64,000 nt of DNA, from positions 349,034,457-349,098,456 of the forward strand of contig OY856412.1 of NCBI GenBank assembly GCA_963693085.1, given 5' to 3'. This DNA is from Alisma plantago-aquatica (Eukaryota; Streptophyta; Magnoliopsida; Alismatales; Alismataceae). Each line of letters opens with the position of its first letter. Within the stretch, counting starts at the first letter, position 1. This document shows positions 36,960-49,179 of the stretch, one piece after another. Both the position numbers and the translations under genes were made by a program. The notes beneath the pieces were generated by a model, which was given only the letters and a program-made list of their open reading frames with translations, was not told the origin of the DNA and made no database searches.

Positions 36960-38830
36960 TAGTGGGTGTCCATTTGCAGTACATTACATGTGTAACATGC
37001 CTCCAAAAGACCCACTTTCAACGTCTTGCAGTTGAAACATATTTGTAGTAGGTCTAGGTTGACTACCTTGCATGTCCAACAGGCCTAATCCAGTCACACT
37101 TGAATTGCTTTGTCTAGGAAGCATGCCTAAGCCAACACCACTTGAATTTTGTTACTTGAGAAACATGGTTACATCTACACCACTTGTATTGCCTTGTGTG
37201 TGAAAACTTGTGGGGTATTCTATTGCACACTGAGTATTAACACCACCACCCTAGAATAAACAAATCAATCATGTCATAAGAATATAGTATTGCATTGAGA
37301 TTGAGCATCAAACTAAAAGTCACCTATGATTGTTGATACCAATTCATTACTTGAGAGACATCATTCGTCAAACTAATCATTGTTTGAGTCAGTTCCGTAA
37401 ATGTATCCTGAAATGGGAAATGATTACAAAGATAGCTCTAAAAAATAGTTTTAACTAGCAATTTAACTTGTTAAGTAATGCAACATACATCCTTTGCATT
37501 GCATTCTTCAAGTAGCATTTCATATCTAATTCATGCAACTTTTCCTCTATGTCCTACATCTTTATGACCAATTCCAATACCATGAATCCTAGCTTTTTTA
37601 TAGGTTTTAAACTTTGGAAATAAGCTTAATGCATCAGCTCATCAACTTGTCTAGGATCCGATTCTTCTTGGTTTGCTACTTGGTTTTCCACAATTTCAGA
37701 TATTTCTTGTTGTAATTATAAAGGACCAATTAAAGAAAAATTAAGTCGAGATACAAAAATATATGAAGCTTTTTAGACATGAAGGAAATAAAAAATTTCA
37801 TACTGACTAACCACTTATGGGCTTTTGTCGTAAACTTTCTCTAAAAATTTGTTAAGGGATACATTGGGTTGTTCTTCATTGACCTATACATGATTGATAA
37901 AAAATTTGTTGTCCATATTAAAAGATTTAAGGCTATACATGGAACAATTTTAAAAAATACCACTTCTGCCCAATAACAGCTCCATGGTTTAGAACCTATT
38001 GTTTGAGTCATCACTTTTTTTGCTCTATTTGCCTTATTGTTCTCAAAAAATTTCTAACTAGATAAGAAATAATTAATTATATGAAATAGACAAGTAAATT
38101 TGAAAATAAATAATTAAATCCAAAAAATTTATACTTCTGACTTTTTAGTTCCCCATTCATTAACAAGATTTTTGAATTGCTCCATATCTATTGATGCATT
38201 TTTCTCATCTATCGTCATCATCAATTTAGGGTTAGTCTTGTACTTTTCATAGATATCCTTCTTTATACGATCCCTCCACTCCGATATTCCTTTGCTAATA
38301 TGTTCATCCATATGATTCCATGCATTAGAATGACTACCTAAATCAAAATATTTCTAAAATAACTAAAATATTACTTTGGCAATAATAATTACACAAAATA
38401 CAAGTACCCAATGAAGAAGATTACCCCAATGAACAACTTTCTATTTGTAAAAGCTTGTTGTGGCTGTTCACCCCACTTCAAGTCTAGATGCCATATGTGT
38501 GATTTTCTTGCTAAAATATGGAAATATCGATTCAGTTTAACACCATTTTCCTTGAATACACTTCTATAAGAATCCCATTGGACCTTGTGACCTGGTTCCC
38601 CACCCTTACGAAGTAGGCTTTGCTCGCTTGCAGGCCCTCGTCCAAACTTTCTTGTCTCCTATTCATTCTCAAAGGTTTCTTCATCTATGACATCATGCTC
38701 AACATTATTAGACATGGTTGTAGATGGTGGAGTATGTACTGCATCATGTGATTGCTCAATAATGGAGGGAGGGGAAAAGAAGGTTGGCTTGGTGGGGTGT
38801 TAAAATTCATTATATAATTTTAAACTTTAT
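36960..38830 (-). pseudogene. TNPA-like CACTA protein (Transposase_24, Ptta/En/Spm family)
   Basis: This family binds the subterminal repeats of CACTA transposons and acts with the catalytic transposase. On the minus strand the exons are readable in order: MSNNVEHDVIDEETF (ATG at 38715), KFGRGPASEQSLLRKGGEPG, then VKLNRYFHILARKSHIW (38640-38480); DEHISKGISEWRDRIKKDIY and FKNLVNEWGTKKSE (38311-38129); after a short intron with acceptor TCTAGTTAG, KFFENNKANRAKKVMTQTIG then SKPWSCYWAEV (38057-37970). Later pieces are VNEEQPNVSLNKFLEKVYDK, ISEIVENQVANQEESDP and a tail with repeated NTSGVDV/NSSGVGLGML/NSSVTGLGLL (37250-37080). The NEW..KKSE..N+ANR signature is diagnostic. An in-frame stop lies between ENE and ETRKFG in exon 1, and more appear later, so it is probably inactive. 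Confidence 0.82.
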
Positions 38831-39119
38831 TATATAATTTTAGTATTGTATTCGTTAATTTCAAACACTATGTTATACATTTATAAATATTTTTCATTAA
38901 TGAAATATAGTATTATATTATTATTTCAGTATTTTTAGTTATTATTGTACATATAATTAAATATATATAAGTTGATGTAGATTATGGTCACTTAGTAATT
39001 TAATATATATATACATGGTATCAAAATTTAAAAATATAAAGAAAAATAAAAGAATAAAAAAGCAATGTGTCCTCATTGGGGACATATTTCTCTGTTGGGG
39101 ACAATGTGTCCCAATTAGA
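38831..39119. other. AT-rich CACTA interior, upstream of the transposase-like gene
   Basis: Lies where the promoter of the minus-strand gene would be. Includes direct repeats of TTATATAATTTTA and, from 39061, short GGGGACA / CAATGTGTCC alternations. No specific promoter element can be assigned. Confidence 0.4.
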
Positions 39120-39300
39120 GACGTATTACTTTTTAAAATTGTAATACATCTCCCGAACTGACATATTGGACCTACTAGGAGCAATACGTCATCTTCGGGA
39201 ACATATTACCTTGTAAACGTGCCATTTTGGAAATTACTATATTAATCATGCTATATTTGTAATAAAAATAGCAAAACATACTATTTAGATTTTTTGGTAC
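39120..39300 (+). repeat. dispersed repeat, copy of 6560-6745
   Basis: Homologous in opposite orientation to 6560-6745. Both copies end at CTATTTAG. Here it is inside the CACTA element, so the CACTA either captured it or was entered by it. Confidence 0.6.
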
Positions 39301-40632
39301 TAAGATTCATACTTGCACATAGTATTTTTTTATTAAAGTATTTCCTCATCATGTTCCCATACACATATAACAAACAATATTTTTTATATTTTTTTCATCT
39401 ATATCTCTATCCTCGTGCACATGTTATCAAACAATACCTTTTACATTTTCCCATACCAGACTCCTTTCTCTTCCCCTTCCCCTTCTTCATCATTTTTCCC
39501 TTGACCATATAATATTCATCATGTACTTAATGCATCCAAAAAATGTCAAAAATGGATTGGATGAAGATTCCAGGTTTAGATTATTATTTAGACAGACAAT
39601 AAGTCACACATGGAAAAAGCAATATGGCCTTGCCCAACAAATTTTTTTCTTCCAATTCACGACTAGCTTCAAGTTGAAGACTTATATCGATGATACTCAT
39701 TAATGTTCAAAAATAGATCTAACTGCATGACTACTGATACTAAATAAGAACCAAGGCAAGTTGTAGGTTAAAATTTTAAAGTTAAGTTCCCTAATAAATC
39801 AAAGAAAGGAGAGAACATTGATCTTGAATACTTTACAATGAAATCTCGGTCTTGAGGTATGATGAGATCACTTTTACCAAACTTAATTAGTCCCCGAAGT
39901 GGAGACTCTTTGGCATCATTATGTGTAACAAGCACATCATAAAATGAAGAGTACTCTCATAATACAATATGATTAAATAGAGAAGGAAGAAATACAGACC
40001 ATAATAGTTCTCACATGAAGTGTTCTATTCTAGTGTTCTATTGCCACCGGTTAACGGAAATATGAAAATTATGGAAGATTGACTATATGAGGAGAGGTAT
40101 GACGCTGCCTTCATTTACAAATAGGTTAATGTATTACCCGGATTCAATTACCGAGAGCTAATTCCAATTCCAAAATCTTAATCTCCAATTTAAAATTTAG
40201 CACGGCCTTGATTCACCAATAGGTAATAGCAGACGTCGCTGCCTTGCCACTGCCTTGATTCACTAAACCAATACGGCCGTGAGATTAAGGCTGTGTTTTG
40301 GTATGCAGTTACCATGAGTTTAGTTGTCGTGGCGAAATCAATCTCTACACATGCAAATAACTTTGATTTATTTGGAGAAAGTCCTGTACGTAAATAATAT
40401 TGTATGTGTTAAGGAGTTAGTTAAAATGACAACGTGGTAAATAGATATCCGCGGCAAATAAACTTTATCTCTGCCACAGAGGATTTCTAGTGGCATGTTA
40501 TCTGAAGTTTTTCCGGTTAACTAATCCGTGTGACATCTTATTTGTATTCTAAACAGTCTAATAAACAAAAGTTATTTTGCCACTATAAAATTAATTGTTG
40601 TGTCGCTACTTGACCGGCAAAACAAACGATAT
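39301..40632. other. CACTA interior, captured or unassigned DNA
   Basis: No coding region or repeat end I can support. Composition shifts toward mixed GC after about 40030, unlike the AT-rich left half, suggesting foreign filler. Confidence 0.4.
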
Positions 40633-40946
40633 TTAAGTAGATAAATGCATACGAAACCAACGTCGAGAGTTAAGTAGATAAATGAACACATCCAGGAACA
40701 CAATCCCGCCGGCTTGGATAGTTGGATTCACGGACAGTAGATCAGGCAGCCTGATATTGCGAGCGAACACAACGGCACGTAGAAGACCGTAGACAGAGAA
40801 CCCAATAGTATAAGAAATACCAACCAACATGCACAAATATGTGCAGCAGACTCGCGAGGGACAAACTCAATGGCGCAGAGATAACATGCTCTTGCGGCGC
40901 GTAGAATAGGGTTGCCGCTGGGAAGCATTAAAATTGGCAGACACAC
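40633..40946 (-). other. GC-richer patch with hydrophobic frames, possible captured gene fragment
   Basis: Two overlapping minus-strand frames (40836-40633, 67 aa; 40946-40728, 72 aa) encode hydrophobic peptides with possible membrane segments (CACWLVFLILLGSLSTVFYV; LVGISYTIGFSVYGLLRAVV). I do not recognise either. The local GC content and intact frames stand out inside the CACTA element, which often captures host gene pieces. Chance cannot be excluded. Confidence 0.25.
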
Positions 40947-42499
40947 ATATTTATCAGATGTATAAAGTATGTTTTGGATGGAAATAATGGAGGGAAGTCT
41001 GCTAATCTTTTTGTGAGAGGTTATTGTAATTTATAATTTATTTGTATAGGAAAGGGGGTCATAAGGAACTTGGCATTATATTAAGGACATGATTGAGGGA
41101 AAAAGCCTTGTTGGTTAGAACAAATCCCTCAATAGATGTTTATTTTGAAGAGATCTCATCCTTCACAATTGTCCTTCACTAAAAGCCTTATTTTTTGCAG
41201 TGACAGTCGTCTGGTGACCCGAGTCGAGCTGGTCTGTTTGGTCGGTTCACTTCTTTGGTCAATTCAAACTCATAATAGGACTAACTCCCAAGACACCCAT
41301 CTCAAAAATTGAGACGATGTTTGGCACTTCCAGACGACCGTCTCAACACTTAAGATGGGCGTTAGGCAGTGCTATCAACCTATTTGTTACCTGAATCAAA
41401 TGCCTAAATACTTTAGTACTTAATTCAATTGTCATTTGAGATATGAACTCCTCTTCTAGGTCGAGACCTATGTGTGTGACCCTATATGTCCAATATTACG
41501 TTGGCAGTGAATGTCCATAACAACTTATGACATCACAACCAATTGGTGGTTCCTAGTCGCACATCAATGTTGTCCAAGTAAATGGAAAGTTGGGAAACAA
41601 CTTCAACCTACAATTTGTGTATGGTGTTATATTGTTTGTATAGTTCCTTTGTCACCGATGTCCAGATTGAACTAGAGGCATGGATCAGTCACCCTCATTA
41701 TTATTCAATCTTGTTTCTTGAACCAAGAGAAGACTATCTGAGATATATGTAAACTCAATCTCACATATTGACTCACATGCGCATGGACATGCATTTCATA
41801 GTCTCGCTAATCAAGAGGTCTAGGACATCACACTCCAGTAGGAGGGATAAATTCCATATCTATCACTAACAGTCAATCCTCATGTGTCAAAGTCACCCAA
41901 TCATCACCGTTATAACAATCTATGTTTCAGGACTCCATTTGATGATGTCAAAGTGTACCCAAAGAGATGTGATAAGTGCATTAGATTTTCGGTCTAAGAA
42001 CTACAACCACCATCACTGTGAGACCTGACTATGAATTCCATGATGACAGTTTCCATGTGTCAGTCTCATGGTGGATCTCTCTGATACATTGTTCCCCTAC
42101 ATGTATCTGTGTCCTTGGTTTGATATTTTCATATCATGACTAATGAGATTTCATCATCAACCAACTCACACTCTGATCTTATGTGTCATTGTTGTCTATC
42201 AACCTTCCATAATAAAAACCGACCAGGGATATAATGAGAATATGTATATGTACTCTTAACATATGTATGATATCATCCACAAGGATAGTAACTTGAATAC
42301 ATACATCATTGAGTAATATAATTCTCTAGACATTTATAATGTTACATCATTATCTCATAACTAAATTAAATAGAATAAATTGGAAGCTTCAATTTCATTA
42401 GTAATCAAATCATTTTTACATTATATGCCATTACAATCATCACATGATTGGCTTTCAAGGCATACATAACCAACAAACTCCCACTTACACTTAGAGCCA

Positions 42500-43794
42500 A
42501 TGACTCATAAATCTTATTCCGAGCGACCTTACATGACTGTGATGCTTCTGCTATAAAAGTGCCTTTGTTAAGGAATGAACAACGTTGTTCTCAGTTGGTA
42601 CTTTACAAATCTTTACATCTCCACACTGCACGTTCTCTTGTATGAGATGGAACTGCCTTTGTATATGCTTTGAGCGCTGATGCGATTTGGATTCCTTAGC
42701 TTGTGCAATAGCTCCATCGTTGTCACAATATAGCTTGATTGCATAGCTGATGCTTGGAATGACCCCAAGTTATGTGATGAACTTCTTGATCCATACAACC
42801 TCCTTTGCTGCAATTGATGCAATAATATACTCAACCTCTGTTGTAGAATCGACAACTGTTTCTTACTTGGAACTCTTCTAGCTCACAACTCCATTATTGA
42901 GGGAGAACATGAATCATGATTTTGATTTGTAATCATCTTGATCAGTATGGAATCTTGCATCAGTGTAACCCTTTATGACCAACTCTTCCTCTCCGTCATA
43001 GACCAAGAGCTGATCCTTAATTCTTCTCAAGTACTTGAGGATGTTCTTCATGACTATCCAGTAAGCATCACCTCGATCTGACCGATATCTACTCATCATG
43101 CTCAAGGCATACGAGACGTATGGATGAGTACACAACATTACATACATGATTGATCCAGTTGAGGCATATGGAATCAGACTCCTGCGTTCCCTTTCTTCAC
43201 AAGAGTTGGGACATTGATCTCTAGGGATGGGGATACCATGGCACATAGGAATGTTTCCTCTCTTTGTGTTCTCCATGCTAAATTGCTTCAACACTTTATC
43301 AATGCATATGCTCTAACTTAGTCCAACAAGCCTTCTGGATCTATCTCTATAAATAATTATTCCCAAGATGTAGGATGATTCTCCCAAGTCTTTCATAGAG
43401 AATGTATTTCCAAACCATGCCTTACCTTTTGTAAAGTAGGGATGTCATTCCCCATAAATAGTGTGTTATCTACATACAATTTGAGAAATGTCACAATGCT
43501 CCCACTAACCTACTTGTACACACAAGGTTCATCTTCATTTTGAATAAAGACAAACCCTTTAACTATCTCATCAAAATGAAGATTCTAGCTCTGAGATGGT
43601 TGCTTCAATCTATAGATTTATCTTTGTAGCTTACAAACTTTTTTTGCATCCTTTGAATTGGTAAAACCCTTAGGTTGTGTCATATACACATCCTCAAGTA
43701 AATTCCTATTAAGGAATATTGTTTTAACATCCATCTACCTAATTTAATAGTCATGATAAACTGTAATAGCAAGCATGATCCTGATGGTCTTAAC
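42500..43794 (-). pseudogene. E2 pol, 3' part: reverse transcriptase and RNase H
   Basis: Minus strand from the E1 insertion point: MDVKTIFLNRNLLEDVYMTQ then PKGFTNSKDAKKVCKLQR, IYRLKQPSQS, FIQNEDEPCVYK, and LYVDNTLFMGND, where copia RT normally has YVDD; D to N disables the metal site. Next, 43294-42914 gives FSMENTKRGNIPMCHGI, IPYASTGSIMYVMLCTHPYV and SYALSMMSRY, the copia connection domain, then KGYTDARFHTDQDD (RNase H). 42855-42613 is the decayed C-terminus. Stops replace expected Trp and Gln codons, consistent with G-to-A and C-to-T decay. Confidence 0.88.
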
Positions 43795-46017
43795 TGTAGG
43801 GTTTTAGGGGAGACAGAGAAGGCAGCAGAAACAAAAAAATTCTTGTCCCAAACCCGAAATAAAGGAATCGCGTCAACGTCTATACAATAGGAAGGATGGT
43901 TTGTAGAGGCATACCTTGTCCTGAGGCTTGCTCGACGACTTTACCTCGCGGCTTGTGCGGTCTTCACCTCCGGTCTTGGACGGTGTCTGTGCAGCTCCTG
44001 GTCTCACCGGGACTGGCACCTCATGGTCTTACCGGGACTGTCGGGATTGATAGCTATCCTGCGAGCGACAGAAGTATCCCTCCTCTAAAGTAGTCCACAC
44101 GGACCACCTGGAACTCCGATCTCCTTGTCCCACAAGGAATTGGAAGGAGTCGCACCCTCTTGTCAGCGTACTAGTCACCGACACACTCTCCTACCACCAG
44201 TCGCTTTCTACAGTTGTCTTTCCCTTGTTGTGCCTCCCTTATCGGGTAGCACTTGCTCAGGCTCTCTCTCAGTTACCAAAACTAGAGAGAACGACAACTT
44301 TGCAGAGCAACTGGTGAACTGAGTTGTTGTCCTGAGAAGCCCCCAATACCCCTATATATAGGAGGGTCATGGGACATGGTTCTCTATCCCGGGCAATGTG
44401 GGATTAAAGCAGCAGTAGAAGGGTTCATAATTTTCCACAAAACAAGCAATTTGCACCGGCTGAACTGATCGTTTCAACCCTAAAATGATTGTTTGGTGAC
44501 CTCAACCGATCGTTTCAACCTGAACCGATCATTTGGGACACTTGAGCCGATCGGTTCATCACATGAGTCGATCGGTTCGTGGTCCTGGTCCAACTCAAAT
44601 TGACTTTCAAATTTGTCTCCGATTAATCAAATAATAATCCTTGTCCAAATCAAATTTGTACAAGTGAAACAATTGTATTTGCAAAATAGTCTTTTGACTT
44701 TCCAAACGATCTCGGTTGGACCAGTTGAGCCGATTGGTTCAACTCTTGAACCAGTCGGTTCAGCCTATCTTGAGCTGACCGGTTCATCCCATGAGCTGAT
44801 CGGTTCACCAACCTGAGCCGATCAGTTGGGGCAACAAACCTGTGCAAATCAGTCAATCACAATTTCAATCAATCTGATACTCTAATCAATCAGTCCAACA
44901 CCTTGAATACTATAATTTTGAGCTATCCATTAATTGAGTATTTAATTGAACTACTAAACTTCTTTAGTAATCAATCTAAACATCATTTGTGGATAAACTC
45001 CTCTTCCAGGTTAAATCCTATGTATGTGACCCTGGAGGTCTATTTCACGGTGGCAGTGAAAGTCCATAACACTTATGACTTCACAAGCAAAGAGCGGTGC
45101 CTAGTCACACATCAGTGCTACCCAAGTGAAATAGAAAATTAGAGAACAACTTTCAATCCTACAATCTGTGAATGGTGTTACAGCGAATGTATAAATCCTT
45201 TATCACTGATATCTTGAATGAACTCAAGGCATGGAACAGTCATCCTGTCAACATTCATTCACTTTCTTGATCTCAGAGTAGATTGGAGGAGATATGTATG
45301 ACATCAATATCACATACTGATTCACACATGCGTGCACATGCCTATCTCAATCCTACTCATCAAGTGGCCATGGATATCAAACTCCCTCAGGAGGGACAAA
45401 TCCCATATCTATCACTCACCCCTCAAAATCCCCATGTGTCAAGGCCACCCAATCATCACCTTTATAACAACCCATGTTTTAGGACTGCGTTTGATGATGT
45501 CAAAGTGTACCCAATGACATGTGTTGAGTGTAGTGATTTCAGGTCTAAGAATCACACTCACCACCATCACTGTGAGAACTGACTGTGATTACCATATCAT
45601 GGTTCCATGTATCAAACTCACAGTGGGTCTGTCCGGTATACTTGTTCTCTAACAAGTACTTATGTGTTTGGTTTGGTATCTCCATATCATGACTAATGAG
45701 ATTCTGTCATCAACCAACACCACAATCTAGTCTTGTGTGTCATTGTTGTCTATCTACCTTCCACAATGACATCCGACTAGGGACATAACAAGAATGTACA
45801 AACTCTTATCATCTGTATGATCTCATCATTCAGGTCCTTAACCTGAAAGTATACGTCATTGAGTACTGTCATTCTCTAGACATTCAATCTATTCTATCAC
45901 TATCTCATATGACTGAACCAGAATGAATTGGAAGCTTGCCTTTGATGTTTATCAATTCAATCTTAATGTATCCCACCAATCATCACATGATTGGCTCTCA
46001 GGGCATACATACCAATA
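43795..46017 (-). repeat. 3' LTR of E1
   Basis: Plus-strand limits TGTAGGGTTTTAGG and CATACATACCAATA (the terminal CA is mutated to TA). Palindromic cluster at 44450-44830. Confidence 0.92.
44450..44830. repeat. cluster of CCGATCGGTT palindromes in E1 LTR
   Basis: About ten variants of GAACCGATCGTTTCAACC and GAGCCGATCGGTTCATC occur every 20-40 bp; the core CCGATCGG is a perfect palindrome. The same cluster lies in the 5' LTR at 51240-51620. Confidence 0.85.
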
Positions 46018-49000
46018 GACTCTCACTTGCACTGTGAGCCAATCACCATTGAATCATATTCATAGTGATCTTCAAACATGTCCCACATGTTATTGTACTC
46101 TAGTGCTAACATAGTGAGTTATGGAAACACCTTACCAAAGTCGGTATTAATTACATGTCTCTCATCTCTTCGTTGTACGTCACACATATGAGATGGAGTT
46201 TACGTAATATGTGATCTAGTATTCCTTTGCTAACCTTTAGCCATATTGCATGACCAAGTATTCATTACTTGTCATCAATGACCGAAATATCTATAAGTTC
46301 ATCTTATGAACTTCCAGATCCATATAGTATCCACTAATGTTCTCTAACACACGGATACTCGACATTTCCTTTTAAACAGCTTTATTGGAACGTTTCCAAT
46401 CAACAAACATTCACTTTTATATTTATCTCATATATATATTGCAATTAGTTATCTTTCCTTTTCGGAAGTTCACATCAGTGTAACTCTTTACAGTGAACCC
46501 TTCCTTATCTCTATAGAACTAGTACTTCTCAAGTACTTATGAAGTTCTTATGGTATTCCAGTAACCCTTACTGGAACTAGACAAACATCCACTCATCATG
46601 TCAAACATACGAGTTATCAAGATGAACGCATCATATTGTCATGTCCTACATACAAGATGATAAATGCATTTTGTTCTTGCCATTTCCATACATGCAAGTT
46701 AATGGGATGATTACATACATGATAGATCCATATCTATTCTTAGTGTTCCCATTCTTCATAAGAATTGGACACTTGGCCTTGAGATACTAACTCCATGTAA
46801 CATGGACAAGTTTTCTCCCACTGAATCTATGTATACTGAACCCTTCAGTATAGGTTGCCAATGTATGCTCTCGCCTTTTAGGTCAAGAGGTTTTTGAGAA
46901 CTATCTCTATAGATCTCTATTCCTATCTCATAGGAAATGTCTCTATCTTCCTTATAGATAATTTCCACTTTGGATTTCCATTCTAGAACATTTCCATTTC
47001 ACATCAACATGTGGAATGTGAATACGCTCCCACTAAATCATAGATCCCTTCTTTATCTTTGACATATCATTCAAACCCTTTGACTATATCATCAAATTAA
47101 AGATCATAGTTCTGAGTTTCTTGTACTGAATCAATCACATTGATTAATCCATTGTAAATTATAGACTTCATTTGCATTAATGGATTCATAAACCTTATAG
47201 GTTGTGTCACATACACATCCTTGTTTTATTTCTCATAGGAATGCAACTTTAGTATCCATATGCCAAATCTCTTAGTCATTAATTTGCAATTAACAAGCAT
47301 CATCCTTTTCAAAATGTTATCCATGTGTCTTAACACTTAAGACTCATTTGAACTTATGGATTTTATCCCAATGGGTGCTACCATCAAGGTCATACCTTAT
47401 GGTTTACATGAAAGTCATTTAGGATGTAATGGTCATAAACCATAACTCAAAATCTGGTTCCTTATATTTATCTGGATAGTTGATTTATCACATGACCAAC
47501 TCATCACATAGATAATCAAGGTGTATCTATCAAGGATATAAGAACTCACAACTCCTTGTGATTCTCAATGTCCTTTATTAGTGTGGGGTATTCTTTATTT
47601 AAGAAGAATTTAGTCATTTGATAATCATCCTCTAACTCCTTAGAGTATGACTCCTTTAGACATCACCATGCCTTAATCACGAGATCACTATGATACACTA
47701 TCATAATCACTCATAAGGATCTCAAACACTTGGTTCAAGTATTTCATTCATTGATCTCATCAAGAATTAACACTTTACCAAATATGTACTTCATCTATGA
47801 TATTCTTGAACACTTCAAGATATTCATATTGGTATTTCTCTAAAACACCATTTGAAGTATTAACATTAAGTCCAATAGGTATGTAAATACATCACATGTA
47901 TTATACCTAATGAGATAATCAATCTCCCACTACTAGTAGTGATGATTGATTAATCATGTCTAAGATATTCATGTCTCTTACTGGTTCTCTAACCAGAAGA
48001 GTCTAGATTTATCCATCATATGGAAACTAGAAATAAATTTCTCATGATTTATGATAATTTGATGGTCTGAGTTATCAATAACTTTTAGGTATCATTTTTA
48101 TCTTATGCATACCAAGTACCATAAGATAAACAAGGCATTGCCACAAAGACTGAAACATCAACTTTATTAATTGCTATCATTGTCATACAATATGCAAAAA
48201 TAATGTGTTTCTATCCATTGGCAAATATGAAATAGCAATTCATAACTCTATTACATGCCTTTTAGGCTAAAAGGTACTCCTATCTATGGTAGAAACACTT
48301 TCTCCAATGATGTGTACTCCTTTATTGGTCCTTTCACAAAGGCCATCACTTCTTTATGGATCTTGCATATCATATATGACATATCCATATCTTGGTATCA
48401 TATACCTCAGATAAAGAAGCAGTTCATTTTATGATACCTTAGGTGGAGATCTCCATCTCCATCTCCTCCTTCTTCTTCTTTTGTTCTTCCATATATAGAG
48501 GGCAATTCCCTAGTTCCCTTTCCCATGTACCTTGAGGCTGAAGATGGCTTGGGCTGCTGGCTAGCATCAGAACACTTCTTAGCTTTGCCCTTTTCCTTGC
48601 CTTTAAGACTTACCCTTCATTGATCACATCAAAGATTAGGGTTTGTCTTTCTTCATCTTTGCCCCTACTATCCTTAACATGTACAACAACTATGTCAACG
48701 CTTGTCAAAGTTGTTCATGTTGTAGTTCATCATGAGTTGTATGATTCTCACAACATTTGTAGTATCATACCAATAGCCAACTCTTGGATCAGAGGGAATC
48801 CTTCTTAGTCAGGTTTTTCAGCATACCCAATCAAATTGAGTGTGTGAATACCTTACTGGATCTCCTTCTGTCATGACATACTAGGGCAGTGTCTTGGAGA
48901 CATCATATGTCTCATGTTGTCTCTACAACTCATAGTTCAGAGAGCACAACATTAAGCAATCCACATCAATGGGATCCTCGGTATGCTTCCATAAGCATAC

Positions 49001-49179
49001 TTTCAGCCTTTGATGTGGTGGGATCGAGTTCATCTGGTTCTAGTATAACTAGGACTTAGAGCTTTCGTTCTTTGATTGAGAACACTTCTCAACGTCCTAA
49101 CTAGTCATGGAATTATTCCCATTTAATTTGTTGGTCTCAAAGACCAATCGCAAATAAAGTGATTGTTGTTTGTTGTCAT
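46018..49179 (-). pseudogene. E1 gag-pol, heavily decayed
   Basis: The likely gag start is ATG at 49179 (MTTNNN), with DWSLRPTN and a Lys-rich stretch further on, riddled with stops. Near 46968-46756 a pol remnant reads EIGIEIYRDSSQKPLDL then GSVYIDSVGENLSMLHGVSI, which matches the copia RT connection block (ILGI.IYRDRS..LGLSQ..YI..VL.RF.M). Interior length from gag to the polypurine tract is about 3.2 kb, short of the roughly 4 kb expected, so deletions have occurred. I could not find readable integrase or YVDD motifs. Confidence 0.7.

Larger units (their letters stand above)
35531..41202 (-). mobile_element. CACTA (En/Spm) DNA transposon, non-autonomous
   Basis: The left end CACTATAAAAAATAGCCTTT and the reverse complement of the right end, CACTGCAAAAAATAAGGCTT, are terminal inverted repeats of CACTA type. 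The left subterminal 400 bp holds repeats of CTCACAAATA and TTTTTGAGGG; the right has GAGGGATTTG-like copies. The insert breaks E2's LTR; the intact LTR at 57659-57661 gives the empty site (CCGGATGGTTGTCTGG). The 3-bp flanks are ATG and ACA, both derivable from an original ACG by deamination on opposite strands. The only gene is a TNPA-like Transposase_24 pseudogene on the minus strand; the catalytic TNPD-type transposase is not found, so the 5.7-kb copy was mobilised by another element. Confidence 0.88.
34596..42475 (-). repeat. 3' LTR of E2, interrupted by the CACTA element
   Basis: Pieces 34596-35530 and 41203-42475 together give about 2.2 kb and align with 56704-58966. Just right of it, minus-strand GTGTAAGTGGGAGTT (42490-42476) is the polypurine tract. 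Confidence 0.9.

Noticed and set aside
40288..40632. Possible Tourist-like MITE with ends GGCTGTGTTTTGG and CAAAACAAACGAT
   Set aside because: The two ends pair only weakly and no clear TAA duplication flanks them.
45283..45582. 99-codon plus-strand frame, repeated at 52070-52369
   Set aside because: It lies in the LTR of E1, antisense to the element, and is repeated only because LTRs are copies; no domain.
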